Assembly (NCBI GenBank): GCA_023137655.1
Contig: JAGLOT010000044.1
Location: forward strand, 1 to 5,610
Source of the DNA: Nanobdellota archaeon
GTDB lineage: Archaea; Nanobdellota; Nanobdellia; Woesearchaeales; BS150m-G63
Reading direction: 5' to 3'
DNA length: 5,610 nt
Made by a program: the position numbers and the translations under genes. The notes beneath the pieces are model-generated. The model was not told where the DNA came from and did no database searches. It saw nothing but the letters and a program-made list of their open reading frames with translations. Shown one piece after another: positions 1 through 4,060 of the stretch. The first letter of the stretch is position 1, and each line of letters begins with the position of its first letter.

Positions 1-88
1 GGTGTATTTTTTCCGAGAAGAACCTAACTTCATTATATCTCATTTTATTTTAAAACCATATATTGCGTATGACCCTTTTTTATCTTTG

Positions 89-208
89 TTAGCATAACTT
101 TATTTTGCCAATAACGGCATTATAAATTTTAATGCGATTTATAAATAAAATAAATCCAATCCACTCAACCCCGCTCGGCTTATATTTTGTATATGTTTGA
201 TATTTCAT
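89..208 (-). pseudogene. hsdS: N-terminal remnant of type I restriction specificity subunit HsdS
   Basis: An ATG at 208 lies ten bases after the dinD stop and opens a 39-codon frame. Its first 18 residues include KYKPSGVEWIG, very close to the conserved opening of many HsdS proteins (consensus roughly K-D/P-SGVEWLGEIP). HsdS is the DNA-recognition subunit of type I restriction-modification enzymes and is usually about 400 residues. Here the match stops after residue 18, near position 155; the expected EIP-x-HW does not follow, and the frame ends at 89 in unrelated AT-rich sequence. It is therefore a truncated remnant with no target-recognition domain. Supporting facts are the short GC-rich patch at 160-180, which encodes exactly this motif in an otherwise AT-rich spacer, and its place after hsdM and dinD on the same strand, an order often seen in type I loci. 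No Shine-Dalgarno site is visible. Confidence 0.6.
120..144. repeat. Inverted repeat, 8-bp arms
   Basis: TTATAAAT at 120-127 and ATTTATAA at 137-144 are perfect inverted arms with a nine-base spacer. They lie in the decayed part of the hsdS remnant, downstream of dinD on the minus strand. It is purely A+T, so it may be chance or a weak hairpin. No T-run follows it on the minus strand to make it a convincing terminator. Confidence 0.3.
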
Positions 209-218
209 TATATAAAAA

Positions 219-1061
219 TTATTTATCTGTAATTTCTTTTGCCTTTTTCTCGGCATCTTTTATTAATTTTTTCTTCTCACTTTTTAATTCCTTAATATGT
301 CTTTCTGGCTGTAAATTTTCCGGAGTTGTGCCACCAATATCTTTTATCGTCTGTCTGACTTTACCTCCTACCATAAAATGCGCTTGAGAAGCTTGGTCGT
401 CCCCTTTCACATTTTCTTTTTTTATTTTTTCATCTGTTTGCGTAATACGAAATAAATTAGCAGCCAACTCTGTCGTCCCTGCTCTGTCCAAAAGCTCGCC
501 TTTTTTAATTCCTTTTTTATTCTCTACATCATTAAGTCGCATACCATACAAGCCTCGATAGCCAGCATCGTTAAATGAACCAAATTTTTTTACACCAGCT
601 TGTTTGGCTGTACTAAATAATTTTTTATTTTCTTCAGTTACCTCTCCTCTGATAAAAAGCCTTTTACTAGCCTCTGACATTTTCTCAAATACCTCTTGTC
701 TGCGAGTCTGAATGGCAAAATATGTTTGCGCTAACGCTATTTCTGGTTTTTTAGAATCACCATTTTGAGCAATTAAATAACAGGCATATCTGTCCAATTT
801 CCAATCTCCAACTTTTCTTACTGAATCTGAGCCAATTTTAACCATTTTACTGATGTCAGTAAAATGGTTATCCACATCCTGACCGCTATTTATGCAAGCC
901 TTGGCAGCACGAGCAATAACCTCTTCAGCGTTTTGCCATTTTGCATAACCTAAAATTGTCATCAATTCTCTTGCCTCCCAATACTCAACCCCATTTTCGT
1001 CAATTTTTTTAATACTTTCAAAATCCTTATTTAATGAAGTGGTCGTAATTTCGTTTGTCAT
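219..1061 (-). CDS. dinD: DNA damage-inducible protein D (DinD) family, BRO-N-like
   Basis: The 280 residues match DinD in length (E. coli DinD is about 274) and in motif order. There is a BRO-N-like segment at residues 27-52 (YWEARELMTILGY then AEEVIARA), then LDRYACYLIAQNGD and PEIALAQTYFA at 89-116. These are followed by NDAGYRGLYG at 164-173, ELAANLFRITQTDEK at 198-212 and GGKVRQTIKDIGGTTPENL at 232-250. The C-terminus is a Lys/Glu-rich helix. E. coli DinD is SOS-induced and has been reported to inhibit RecA filaments; many homologues sit inside type I R-M operons, where their role is unclear. The start at ATG 1061 gives the family's usual N-terminus, with no Shine-Dalgarno site. It lies 26 bases after the hsdM fragment and ten before the hsdS remnant, so all three were probably one operon. 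It is the only intact member. No LexA-type box is visible upstream. A 15-bp perfect palindrome falls within codons 64-75. Confidence 0.9.
   Translation of the reverse strand: MTNEITTTSLNKDFESIKKIDENGVEYWEARELMTILGYAKWQNAEEVIARAAKACINSGQDVDNHFTDISKMVKIGSDSVRKVGDWKLDRYACYLIAQNGDSKKPEIALAQTYFAIQTRRQEVFEKMSEASKRLFIRGEVTEENKKLFSTAKQAGVKKFGSFNDAGYRGLYGMRLNDVENKKGIKKGELLDRAGTTELAANLFRITQTDEKIKKENVKGDDQASQAHFMVGGKVRQTIKDIGGTTPENLQPERHIKELKSEKKKLIKDAEKKAKEITDK
839..870. repeat. Perfect 15-bp inverted repeat inside dinD
   Basis: The arm at 839-853 (TAACCATTTTACTGA) and the arm at 856-870 are exact reverse complements with a TG spacer. The element lies wholly inside dinD, in codons for the conserved stretch NHFTDISKMVK. 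In RNA it would make a strong hairpin in the message. Confidence 0.85.
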
Positions 1062-1087
1062 ATTTTATATTTAATTATTTATTATTT

Positions 1088-1702
1088 TTATAACTCTTTT
1101 TTTAATAATCCATCAATCTCATCTGTAACGCTCTTTATATCTTTTTCAATTTCTCCCAAATCTCTTGGCGAAACATATTTATAAAAATGTTTTGTGAAAT
1201 TTATTTCATATCCAATCTTATCTTTGCTTCTGTCCATCCAAGCATCTTTATAATAAGGCAAAACTTCTTTTTTGAAATACTCTTCAATATTTTCTGTTAA
1301 TCTTATTTTCTCATTATCACGCAAATTTGAATCTGTTTGCTTCTTCCCTTTACTATCTAGTACATAATCAGCTGTATCGTCATGTTCTGAAAGCGCCAAG
1401 ATAATACTTTTGATAAAATTTGGGGTTAAATCTATATTATCCAAAACTATTTTTACTTCTTTTTCAAATTCATTCCAATTTCTATATAACTTATTATCTA
1501 TCTTTTTTAAAGCATTAATAATTTGCCCTTGTTTTTTCTTTCCTCCTTGTTCCTCCTCTTCTTTCTTCTCCGAATTTTTATTTTTACTTTCGGCTAATTT
1601 AACAAAAATAGAAATTGAATAAAGATTTTCTAACCTTTCTTCATCTAGTTTTGCTGAATATTTTAAAGAACTGGAATCTAAGGGATTAATTAAAGTAATC
1701 AT
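1088..1702 (-). CDS. hsdM: HsdM C-terminal fragment (5'-truncated type I methyltransferase gene)
   Basis: The 204-residue product matches only the C-terminal third of type I R-M adenine methyltransferases, which are usually 500-800 residues. Diagnostic parts are DEERLENL...IFVKLAE near residues 20-38 and ILALSEHDDTAD at 101-112. The hallmark block follows: IEEYFKKEVLPYYKDAW, KIGYEINFTKHFYKY and PRDLGEIEKDI, between about 139 and 189. A Glu/Lys-rich linker lies at about 40-60. The whole SAM-binding and NPPY catalytic domain is absent, so no methylation activity is expected. Homology begins almost at the first residues (ITLINPL, like ITVERPL in the family), so the gene is cut at its 5' side rather than using an internal start. 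ATG 1702 and TTG 1708 are both possible starts, neither with a Shine-Dalgarno site. The dinD gene follows 26 bases downstream. The cut coincides with the tail of a plus-strand regulator gene. Confidence 0.8.
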   Translation of the reverse strand: MITLINPLDSSSLKYSAKLDEERLENLYSISIFVKLAESKNKNSEKKEEEEQGGKKKQGQIINALKKIDNKLYRNWNEFEKEVKIVLDNIDLTPNFIKSIILALSEHDDTADYVLDSKGKKQTDSNLRDNEKIRLTENIEEYFKKEVLPYYKDAWMDRSKDKIGYEINFTKHFYKYVSPRDLGEIEKDIKSVTDEIDGLLKKEL

Positions 1703-1708
1703 TGACAA
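1620..1708. other. Probable recombination or assembly junction
   Basis: To the left, minus-strand HsdM homology runs up to about 1700. To the right, plus-strand winged-helix regulator homology runs from about 1623 to 1805. Each gene lacks its N-terminal part exactly here, and two unrelated genes cannot both be truly conserved over the shared 80 bases. The breakpoint must lie within this interval; I cannot place it more finely by eye. No inverted terminal repeats or target duplications are visible. Confidence 0.6.
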
Positions 1709-1805
1709 GAAGAATAAAAAATATATCAGCCTTACTGATATGGGATTTAGATATTTAGAGAAATATAAATTAATTGTTGGTTTTATTAAAGAATTTGAAT
1801 TATAA
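1623..1805 (+). pseudogene. 3' remnant of an archaeal winged helix-turn-helix regulator
   Basis: An open plus-strand frame of 60 codons after a stop at 1620-1622 reads like the C-terminal half of an archaeal winged-helix protein (HTH_45 style). A recognition-helix segment (SSSFAEYFKELESKGLI) is followed by the wing strand (KVIIDKKNKKYISLT). The typical DMGFRYLEKY turn and a final helix ending GFIKEFEL complete it. Such small DNA-binding proteins are usually about 85-100 residues, so the first helix or two and the start codon are missing. No plausible start or promoter lies in the frame. The upstream sequence is instead the antisense of the hsdM fragment, so the gene was cut by insertion, deletion or a chimeric join. 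The first 20 or so codons overlap the hsdM tail on the other strand and may partly be chance. Confidence 0.5.
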
Positions 1806-1851
1806 AAAATAAAAATAGCAAATAGAATTCATTAAAAATTAACTAAAGAAT

Positions 1852-2097
1852 TTATTGAGTATTATCCTTTTGCAAGAATTCTGCAGTTCTTTTAGCAGAA
1901 AGCATTGCTTGAGCCATCTCTGGTTTAGTGAAACCATCTTCTTTAAGAGCTTGTCTTAAATATAGGGTGTCTGGTTTTCCATTCAGTCCTGAAGGGGATT
2001 TATATTCATCAAGACAAAATGCTGTTGCGCCTATTACATCTGGACTCATTCCTGCGGTTGAGAATGGGTATTCTGGTTGGCTTTTATATTCACTCAT
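1852..2097 (-). CDS. Hypothetical 81-aa protein
   Basis: I do not recognise this family. The N-terminal half is rich in Pro, Gly, Ser and Tyr (residues 1-42). The C-terminal half (about 43-75) reads as two amphipathic helices around GFTKPEMAQAM, which could be a small protein- or nucleic-acid-binding helical hairpin. There is one Cys, no membrane segment and no signal peptide. The start at ATG 2097 is supported by a TATA box at 2127-2135, placing initiation about eight bases upstream of the ATG, so the message is leaderless or nearly so. No Shine-Dalgarno site is present. The gene is tail to tail with the regulator remnant; the T-rich minus strand at about 1801-1817 could terminate it. A gapped palindrome just upstream of the TATA box is a candidate operator. 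Confidence 0.7.
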   Translation of the reverse strand: MSEYKSQPEYPFSTAGMSPDVIGATAFCLDEYKSPSGLNGKPDTLYLRQALKEDGFTKPEMAQAMLSAKRTAEFLQKDNTQ

Positions 2098-2126
2098 TTT
2101 GTATCACAGGAGAATTAGTTTAGGTT

Positions 2127-2135
2127 TATTTATAA
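2127..2135 (-). promoter_or_regulatory. TATA box (box A) for the 81-aa gene
   Basis: The minus strand reads TTATAAATA, a good archaeal box A. Its centre is about 34 bases before the ATG at 2097, so initiation 25-27 bases downstream leaves a leader of only a few bases. Confidence 0.55.
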
Positions 2136-2141
2136 GTATTT

Positions 2142-2155
2142 CTACTCTGGAGTAG
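2142..2155. repeat. Gapped palindrome CTACTC-TG-GAGTAG
   Basis: Perfect 6-bp inverted arms with a two-base gap lie six bases upstream of the box A of the 81-aa gene, over the region where BRE and regulator contacts are expected. It is also just after the stop of the preceding membrane-protein gene. No T-run follows, so an operator is more likely than a terminator. Confidence 0.45.
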
Positions 2156-2158
2156 ATA

Positions 2159-2689
2159 TTAAAATAATTTATTTCCAATTAAAGCTAAAGTTCCACCAGA
2201 AAGGGCTGTTAGAAGTTGTACAGGGCCCATGGCTGCTAAAAATATAACTGGGATGATGGATAGTTTAACTAAAACAAAAGCTGCTGAAAATAAGAATGCT
2301 GATTTTGTTATTGCTGCTACTGGTAATGATACAAATTTCTTGTTAATTTTTCTAACAAAATAAACCAGTAATGTATTTCCAATCCAAATAAATGGGATCA
2401 TATATAACAAATAAATTGTAAATGGGCCAAATAATAATCCCCTTGATAATACCCCTAAAGCAGGCATAATTATTACAGGTAGTAATTGTTTTGTCTTTAA
2501 TCTTAAGGCTGCAAGTACCAATGAAGTATTTACAATTGTACCAACTAAAAATTGTGGATGTCCTAGGAATAAGGGCAAGAAAAAACAGATTGTTGAATAT
2601 ACTACAAGTTCTATGTTCTCTTTTAAGAACTCATTTACAACCTCTTTTTTTGATATAAAGGGTTTCCCTTTTTTGTATGCATATTGCAT
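2159..2689 (-). CDS. Six-span membrane protein, ECF transporter S component-like
   Basis: The 176-residue protein is largely hydrophobic, with membrane segments at about 27-44, 50-65, 69-83, 90-112, 118-142 and 145-172. The pattern PQFLVGTIVNTSLVLAA, then LLPVIIMPALGVLSRGLL, then MIPFIWIGNTLLV resembles small integral membrane proteins described as ECF-type substrate-binding (S) components. In such systems an S component captures a vitamin or metal and docks on a shared EcfT/EcfA energy module. No EcfT or ATPase gene is in the window, so it would act as a solitary S component; the substrate cannot be read from sequence. The ATG at 2689 is supported by a TATA box at 2711-2720, giving a leaderless message. 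The preceding gene on the same strand ends 36 bases away but is separated by a T-rich terminator. The family call is from pattern memory and needs a profile search. Confidence 0.7.
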   Translation of the reverse strand: MQYAYKKGKPFISKKEVVNEFLKENIELVVYSTICFFLPLFLGHPQFLVGTIVNTSLVLAALRLKTKQLLPVIIMPALGVLSRGLLFGPFTIYLLYMIPFIWIGNTLLVYFVRKINKKFVSLPVAAITKSAFLFSAAFVLVKLSIIPVIFLAAMGPVQLLTALSGGTLALIGNKLF

Positions 2690-2694
2690 ATTAA

Positions 2695-2714
2695 GAAAAA
2701 AGAAAAAGAAATAT
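2695..2714 (-). terminator. Oligo-T terminator after the 76-aa gene
   Basis: The minus strand downstream of the stop at 2726 carries runs of T broken by single C residues. Archaeal RNA polymerase commonly stops at such runs without a hairpin. The stretch overlaps the promoter of the next gene. Confidence 0.4.
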
Positions 2715-2720
2715 AAAAAG
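2711..2720 (-). promoter_or_regulatory. TATA box for the ECF-S-like gene
   Basis: The minus strand reads CTTTTTATAT, centred about 26 bases before the ATG at 2689. Transcription would start at or next to the A of the start codon, which fits a leaderless message and fixes the start choice. Confidence 0.5.
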
Positions 2721-2725
2721 CTTTG

Positions 2726-2956
2726 CTAAAATTTCATTAGGGCGAATCCAATTCCTATTAAAAGTTTAATCCAGATTGAAACTCCTGCTAAAATACCAAT
2801 ATGATTTAGTAAAAGTAAAACTCCTACGATGAATAATGTTCTTCCAAAGAATCCACAATGAGGGTCTTCGCTATGTTTTTTAAATAAATCTGTTGGGCAA
2901 GCACATACTTGTTTCTTTTTTGTTGGTTTGTTAACTTTTTTAACTTTTTTTACCAT
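2726..2956 (-). CDS. Small Lys-rich, Cys-containing membrane protein (76 aa)
   Basis: I do not recognise a named family. The protein has a strongly basic N-terminus (residues 1-16, mostly Lys and Val). A Cys cluster follows: CACP at 18-21 and HC at 33-34. Two hydrophobic stretches, about 40-56 and 60-74, are joined at a GILAG turn. The Cys/His set could bind a metal or form a disulfide; that is inference. I chose ATG 2956 over a GTG nine bases further upstream because a strong archaeal Shine-Dalgarno site, AGGTGAT at 2967-2961, sits four bases before this ATG and would overlap the GTG. A TATA box at 2989-2997 gives a short leader carrying that site. The gene is divergent from the zinc-ribbon gene across a 184-base region. 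Confidence 0.75.
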   Translation of the reverse strand: MVKKVKKVNKPTKKKQVCACPTDLFKKHSEDPHCGFFGRTLFIVGVLLLLNHIGILAGVSIWIKLLIGIGFALMKF

Positions 2957-2960
2957 GATT

Positions 2961-2967
2961 ATCACCT
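2961..2967 (-). promoter_or_regulatory. Shine-Dalgarno site AGGTGAT deciding the start
   Basis: The minus strand reads AGGTGAT, complementary to the ATCACCT core of the archaeal 16S 3' end, four bases before ATG 2956. It rules out the upstream GTG as the start. Confidence 0.8.
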
Positions 2968-2988
2968 AAGGTAAATTATAGAAAAATC

Positions 2989-2997
2989 ATTTAAATA
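2989..2997 (-). promoter_or_regulatory. TATA box for the 76-aa gene
   Basis: The minus strand reads TATTTAAAT about 25 bases upstream of the Shine-Dalgarno site, so the message would have a leader of roughly 12 bases. Confidence 0.5.
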
Positions 2998-3075
2998 CTT
3001 ATTGAAATAGAATTTAGTTTAATTCAGGCAATATTACGTGTAAAATGCAAAAATAACGGGTAAATCAGATATATA

Positions 3076-3083
3076 TTTATAAA
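3076..3083 (+). promoter_or_regulatory. TATA box for the zinc-ribbon gene
   Basis: TTTATAAA would start transcription near 3104 and give a leader of about 35 bases that includes the GGAGGT site. A second A+T box at about 3105-3113 is too close to the Shine-Dalgarno site to be the better choice. Confidence 0.5.
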
Positions 3084-3127
3084 GAGATAGCCATTATTTA
3101 TAGTATATATTTAAAATATTAAATATT

Positions 3128-3133
3128 GGAGGT
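3128..3133 (+). promoter_or_regulatory. Shine-Dalgarno site GGAGGT deciding the start
   Basis: GGAGGT lies seven bases before ATG 3141. It overlaps the in-frame TTG at 3126, so the TTG is not the start. Confidence 0.85.
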
Positions 3134-3140
3134 AATAACG

Positions 3141-3350
3141 ATGGTAACAGCTTATTGTGTTAAATGTGGTAGACAAGACAAAGAAAAAGGTAAAAATAAA
3201 CCTATGAAAAATCCAGCTATTCATCAAACAGCTAAAGGTGGCTTTATGGCAAAGGGAAAATGTCCTGATTGTGATACCACTATGTGTGCTATGATGTCAA
3301 AAGTTAATGCTGAACAAGCTATAACTGATGGCGCTGCAAAGAATTATTAA
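3141..3350 (+). CDS. Zinc-ribbon protein, DUF5679-like (69 aa)
   Basis: The product begins AYCVKCG and carries a second knuckle CPDC, giving Cys 6, 9, 41 and 44. This fits a four-Cys zinc ribbon as in DUF5679 proteins (YCVKC near the start, a KG-x-CP-x-C second half). Residues 20-40 (MKNPAIHQTAKGGFMAKGK) match the family's MKNG-x-PATKG style linker. An extra Cys at 49 and an alanine-rich tail (55-67) go beyond the usual short ribbon. The role of these proteins is unknown; a soluble RNA- or protein-binding ribbon is the usual guess. The Shine-Dalgarno site fixes ATG 3141. A long T-run begins directly after the stop, so the gene is probably transcribed alone. Confidence 0.8.
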   Translation: MVTAYCVKCGRQDKEKGKNKPMKNPAIHQTAKGGFMAKGKCPDCDTTMCAMMSKVNAEQAITDGAAKNY

Positions 3351-3370
3351 TTTTTTTCTTTTCTTTTTTA
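3351..3370 (+). terminator. Oligo-T terminator after the zinc-ribbon gene
   Basis: Three T-runs of seven, four and six, split by single C residues, begin on the base after the TAA stop. No hairpin precedes them, as is usual for archaeal intrinsic termination. Confidence 0.65.
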
Positions 3371-3388
3371 TTAAATCTTTAAACTATT

Positions 3389-3688
3389 ATGAAAATCAAT
3401 AAATGGTGGGCAAGGGGATTTACAATTGCTTATATTGTATTTATGAGTTTATTTTCATTAGATGCTGAAAGTTTTCTTGGCTGGATAATGCATATGATTC
3501 CTTCTTTTGTGTTAATTGGTGTCCTAATTATATCTTGGAAGAAACAATTAATTGGAACAGTTGCTTTTGGAGTTTTAGGGATTATATTTACTATCTTCTT
3601 TAAGGCTTATAAGGAAATAATTAGTTTCTTGATTTTGATTGTACCTTTATTCATGGTTTCTGCCTTGTTTTATTTCTCAAAAGATTAA
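3389..3688 (+). CDS. Four-span membrane protein (99 aa), DUF7670-like
   Basis: Membrane segments lie at about residues 7-24, 29-50, 54-71 and 77-96. The sequence follows a pattern common in small uncharacterised prokaryotic membrane proteins. WWARGFTIAYIVFMSLFSLD is followed by HMIPSFVLIGVLIISWK, then a glycine-rich third span (LIGTVAFGVLGIIF) and a PLFMVSALF final span. I associate this with the family called DUF7670, with only moderate certainty about the number. No function is known and no catalytic residues stand out. The ATG at 3389 has no Shine-Dalgarno site. An A+T box at 3367-3376 lies a little too close for ideal leaderless initiation, so the promoter is uncertain. The next gene starts 107 bases downstream across a repeat-rich spacer. 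Confidence 0.75.
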   Translation: MKINKWWARGFTIAYIVFMSLFSLDAESFLGWIMHMIPSFVLIGVLIISWKKQLIGTVAFGVLGIIFTIFFKAYKEIISFLILIVPLFMVSALFYFSKD

Positions 3689-3748
3689 AAATCTTTAAAT
3701 CAACAGAGTCAAACTCTGTAAGCTTAAGGATTTTCCAAAATCTTTAAA
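3687..3748 (+). repeat. 12-bp direct repeat AAAATCTTTAAA, two copies
   Basis: Copies at 3687-3698 and 3737-3748 are identical. The second contains the likely box A of the DUF5654-like gene; the first starts in the stop codon of the preceding gene. Confidence 0.7.
3703..3719 (+). repeat. Hairpin ACAGAGT-CAA-ACTCTGT
   Basis: Perfect 7-bp arms with a three-base loop lie 15 bases after the stop of the 99-aa gene. No T-run follows, so it may protect the 3' end of the message or act as an operator rather than as a plain terminator. Confidence 0.6.
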
Positions 3749-3761
3749 AGTCTTAAGGATT
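3723..3761 (+). repeat. 10-bp direct repeat CTTAAGGATT flanking a dyad
   Basis: CTTAAGGATT occurs at 3723-3732 and 3752-3761. Overlapping the first copy is a dyad centred at 3735-3736 (GATTTT-CC-AAAATC), which extends outward to TTAAG/TTTAA with one mismatch or G-U pair. The dyad and the second copy bracket the likely TATA box, the arrangement expected of a repressor site. Confidence 0.55.
3742..3750 (+). promoter_or_regulatory. Likely TATA box for the DUF5654-like gene
   Basis: CTTTAAAAG would start transcription near 3772, giving a leader of about 24 bases that carries the GAGGTGAT site. The later A+T run at 3764-3772 would start transcription downstream of the ribosome site, so it is less likely. 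Confidence 0.45.
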
Positions 3762-3782
3762 AATTTATTATATTAATAATTT

Positions 3783-3790
3783 GAGGTGAT
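3783..3790 (+). promoter_or_regulatory. Shine-Dalgarno site GAGGTGAT
   Basis: This is an eight-base match to the archaeal anti-Shine-Dalgarno sequence, five bases before ATG 3796. It is the strongest ribosome site in the window and suggests high expression. Confidence 0.85.
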
Positions 3791-3795
3791 AATTA

Positions 3796-4035
3796 ATGAA
3801 GAAAAAAGTACTTGAAAAGGTAGCTGCACTTTTAACTGCAGCTTTTGGATTAGTTGCTGCATTAGCATGGAACGACGCAATTAAAGCATTATTTAAAGGT
3901 CCTTGTGGAAGTGAAAGTGCAGGTGCATTATGTAAACTTTCAACTGGTGGTCCATGGGTTTATGCTGTTGTTGTAACAATTATAGCTGTTATTGTAACAA
4001 TCCAAATGGGAAAGTTAGCTGAGAAATCTAAATAA
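3796..4035 (+). CDS. DUF5654-like two-span membrane protein (79 aa)
   Basis: The N-terminal block KVAALLTAAFGLVAALAWNDAIKALF (in part at residues 8-33) is the signature of DUF5654 proteins, widespread in archaea and some candidate bacterial phyla. The family's second part, PWVYAVVVTIIAVIVTIQMG at 53-72, follows. Membrane segments fall at about 8-25 and 54-72. The loop between holds Cys 37 and 46, which could pair outside the membrane; this is inference. No function is established for the family. The Lys-rich ends suggest cytoplasmic termini. The strong ribosome site and the operator-like repeats upstream point to an abundant, regulated product. A T-run after the stop separates it from ogg2, 25 bases on. 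Confidence 0.85.
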   Translation: MKKKVLEKVAALLTAAFGLVAALAWNDAIKALFKGPCGSESAGALCKLSTGGPWVYAVVVTIIAVIVTIQMGKLAEKSK

Positions 4036-4038
4036 ATA

Positions 4039-4051
4039 TTTTTTTATTTTT
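4039..4051 (+). terminator. Oligo-T terminator after the DUF5654-like gene
   Basis: T-runs of seven and five split by a single A follow the stop within four bases. Read-through into ogg2 remains possible because the gap is only 25 bases. Confidence 0.5.
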
Positions 4052-4060
4052 CTAATTAAA

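Noticed and set aside
1..43. Minus-strand frame from ATG 43 running off the left edge (MRYNEVRFFSEKIH)
   Set aside because: Only 14 codons, no ribosome site or TATA box and no recognisable motif; possible but not supported.
2..97. Plus-strand open frame of 31 codons without a start
   Set aside because: Open frames of this length occur by chance in such AT-rich DNA, and the peptide resembles nothing I know; it does not supply the missing head of the winged-helix regulator.
160..180. GC-rich patch that at first looked like a tRNA 3' end or attachment site
   Set aside because: No T-arm or acceptor pairing; the minus strand encodes the HsdS opening motif, which explains the composition.
1410..1622. 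Plus-strand 70-codon frame opposite hsdM
   Set aside because: Phe/Ser/Leu-rich shadow of the Lys/Glu-rich hsdM strand with no motif.
1928..2155. Plus-strand 75-codon frame opposite the 81-aa gene
   Set aside because: Antisense shadow without promoter or ribosome site; it reads through the TATA box of the real gene.
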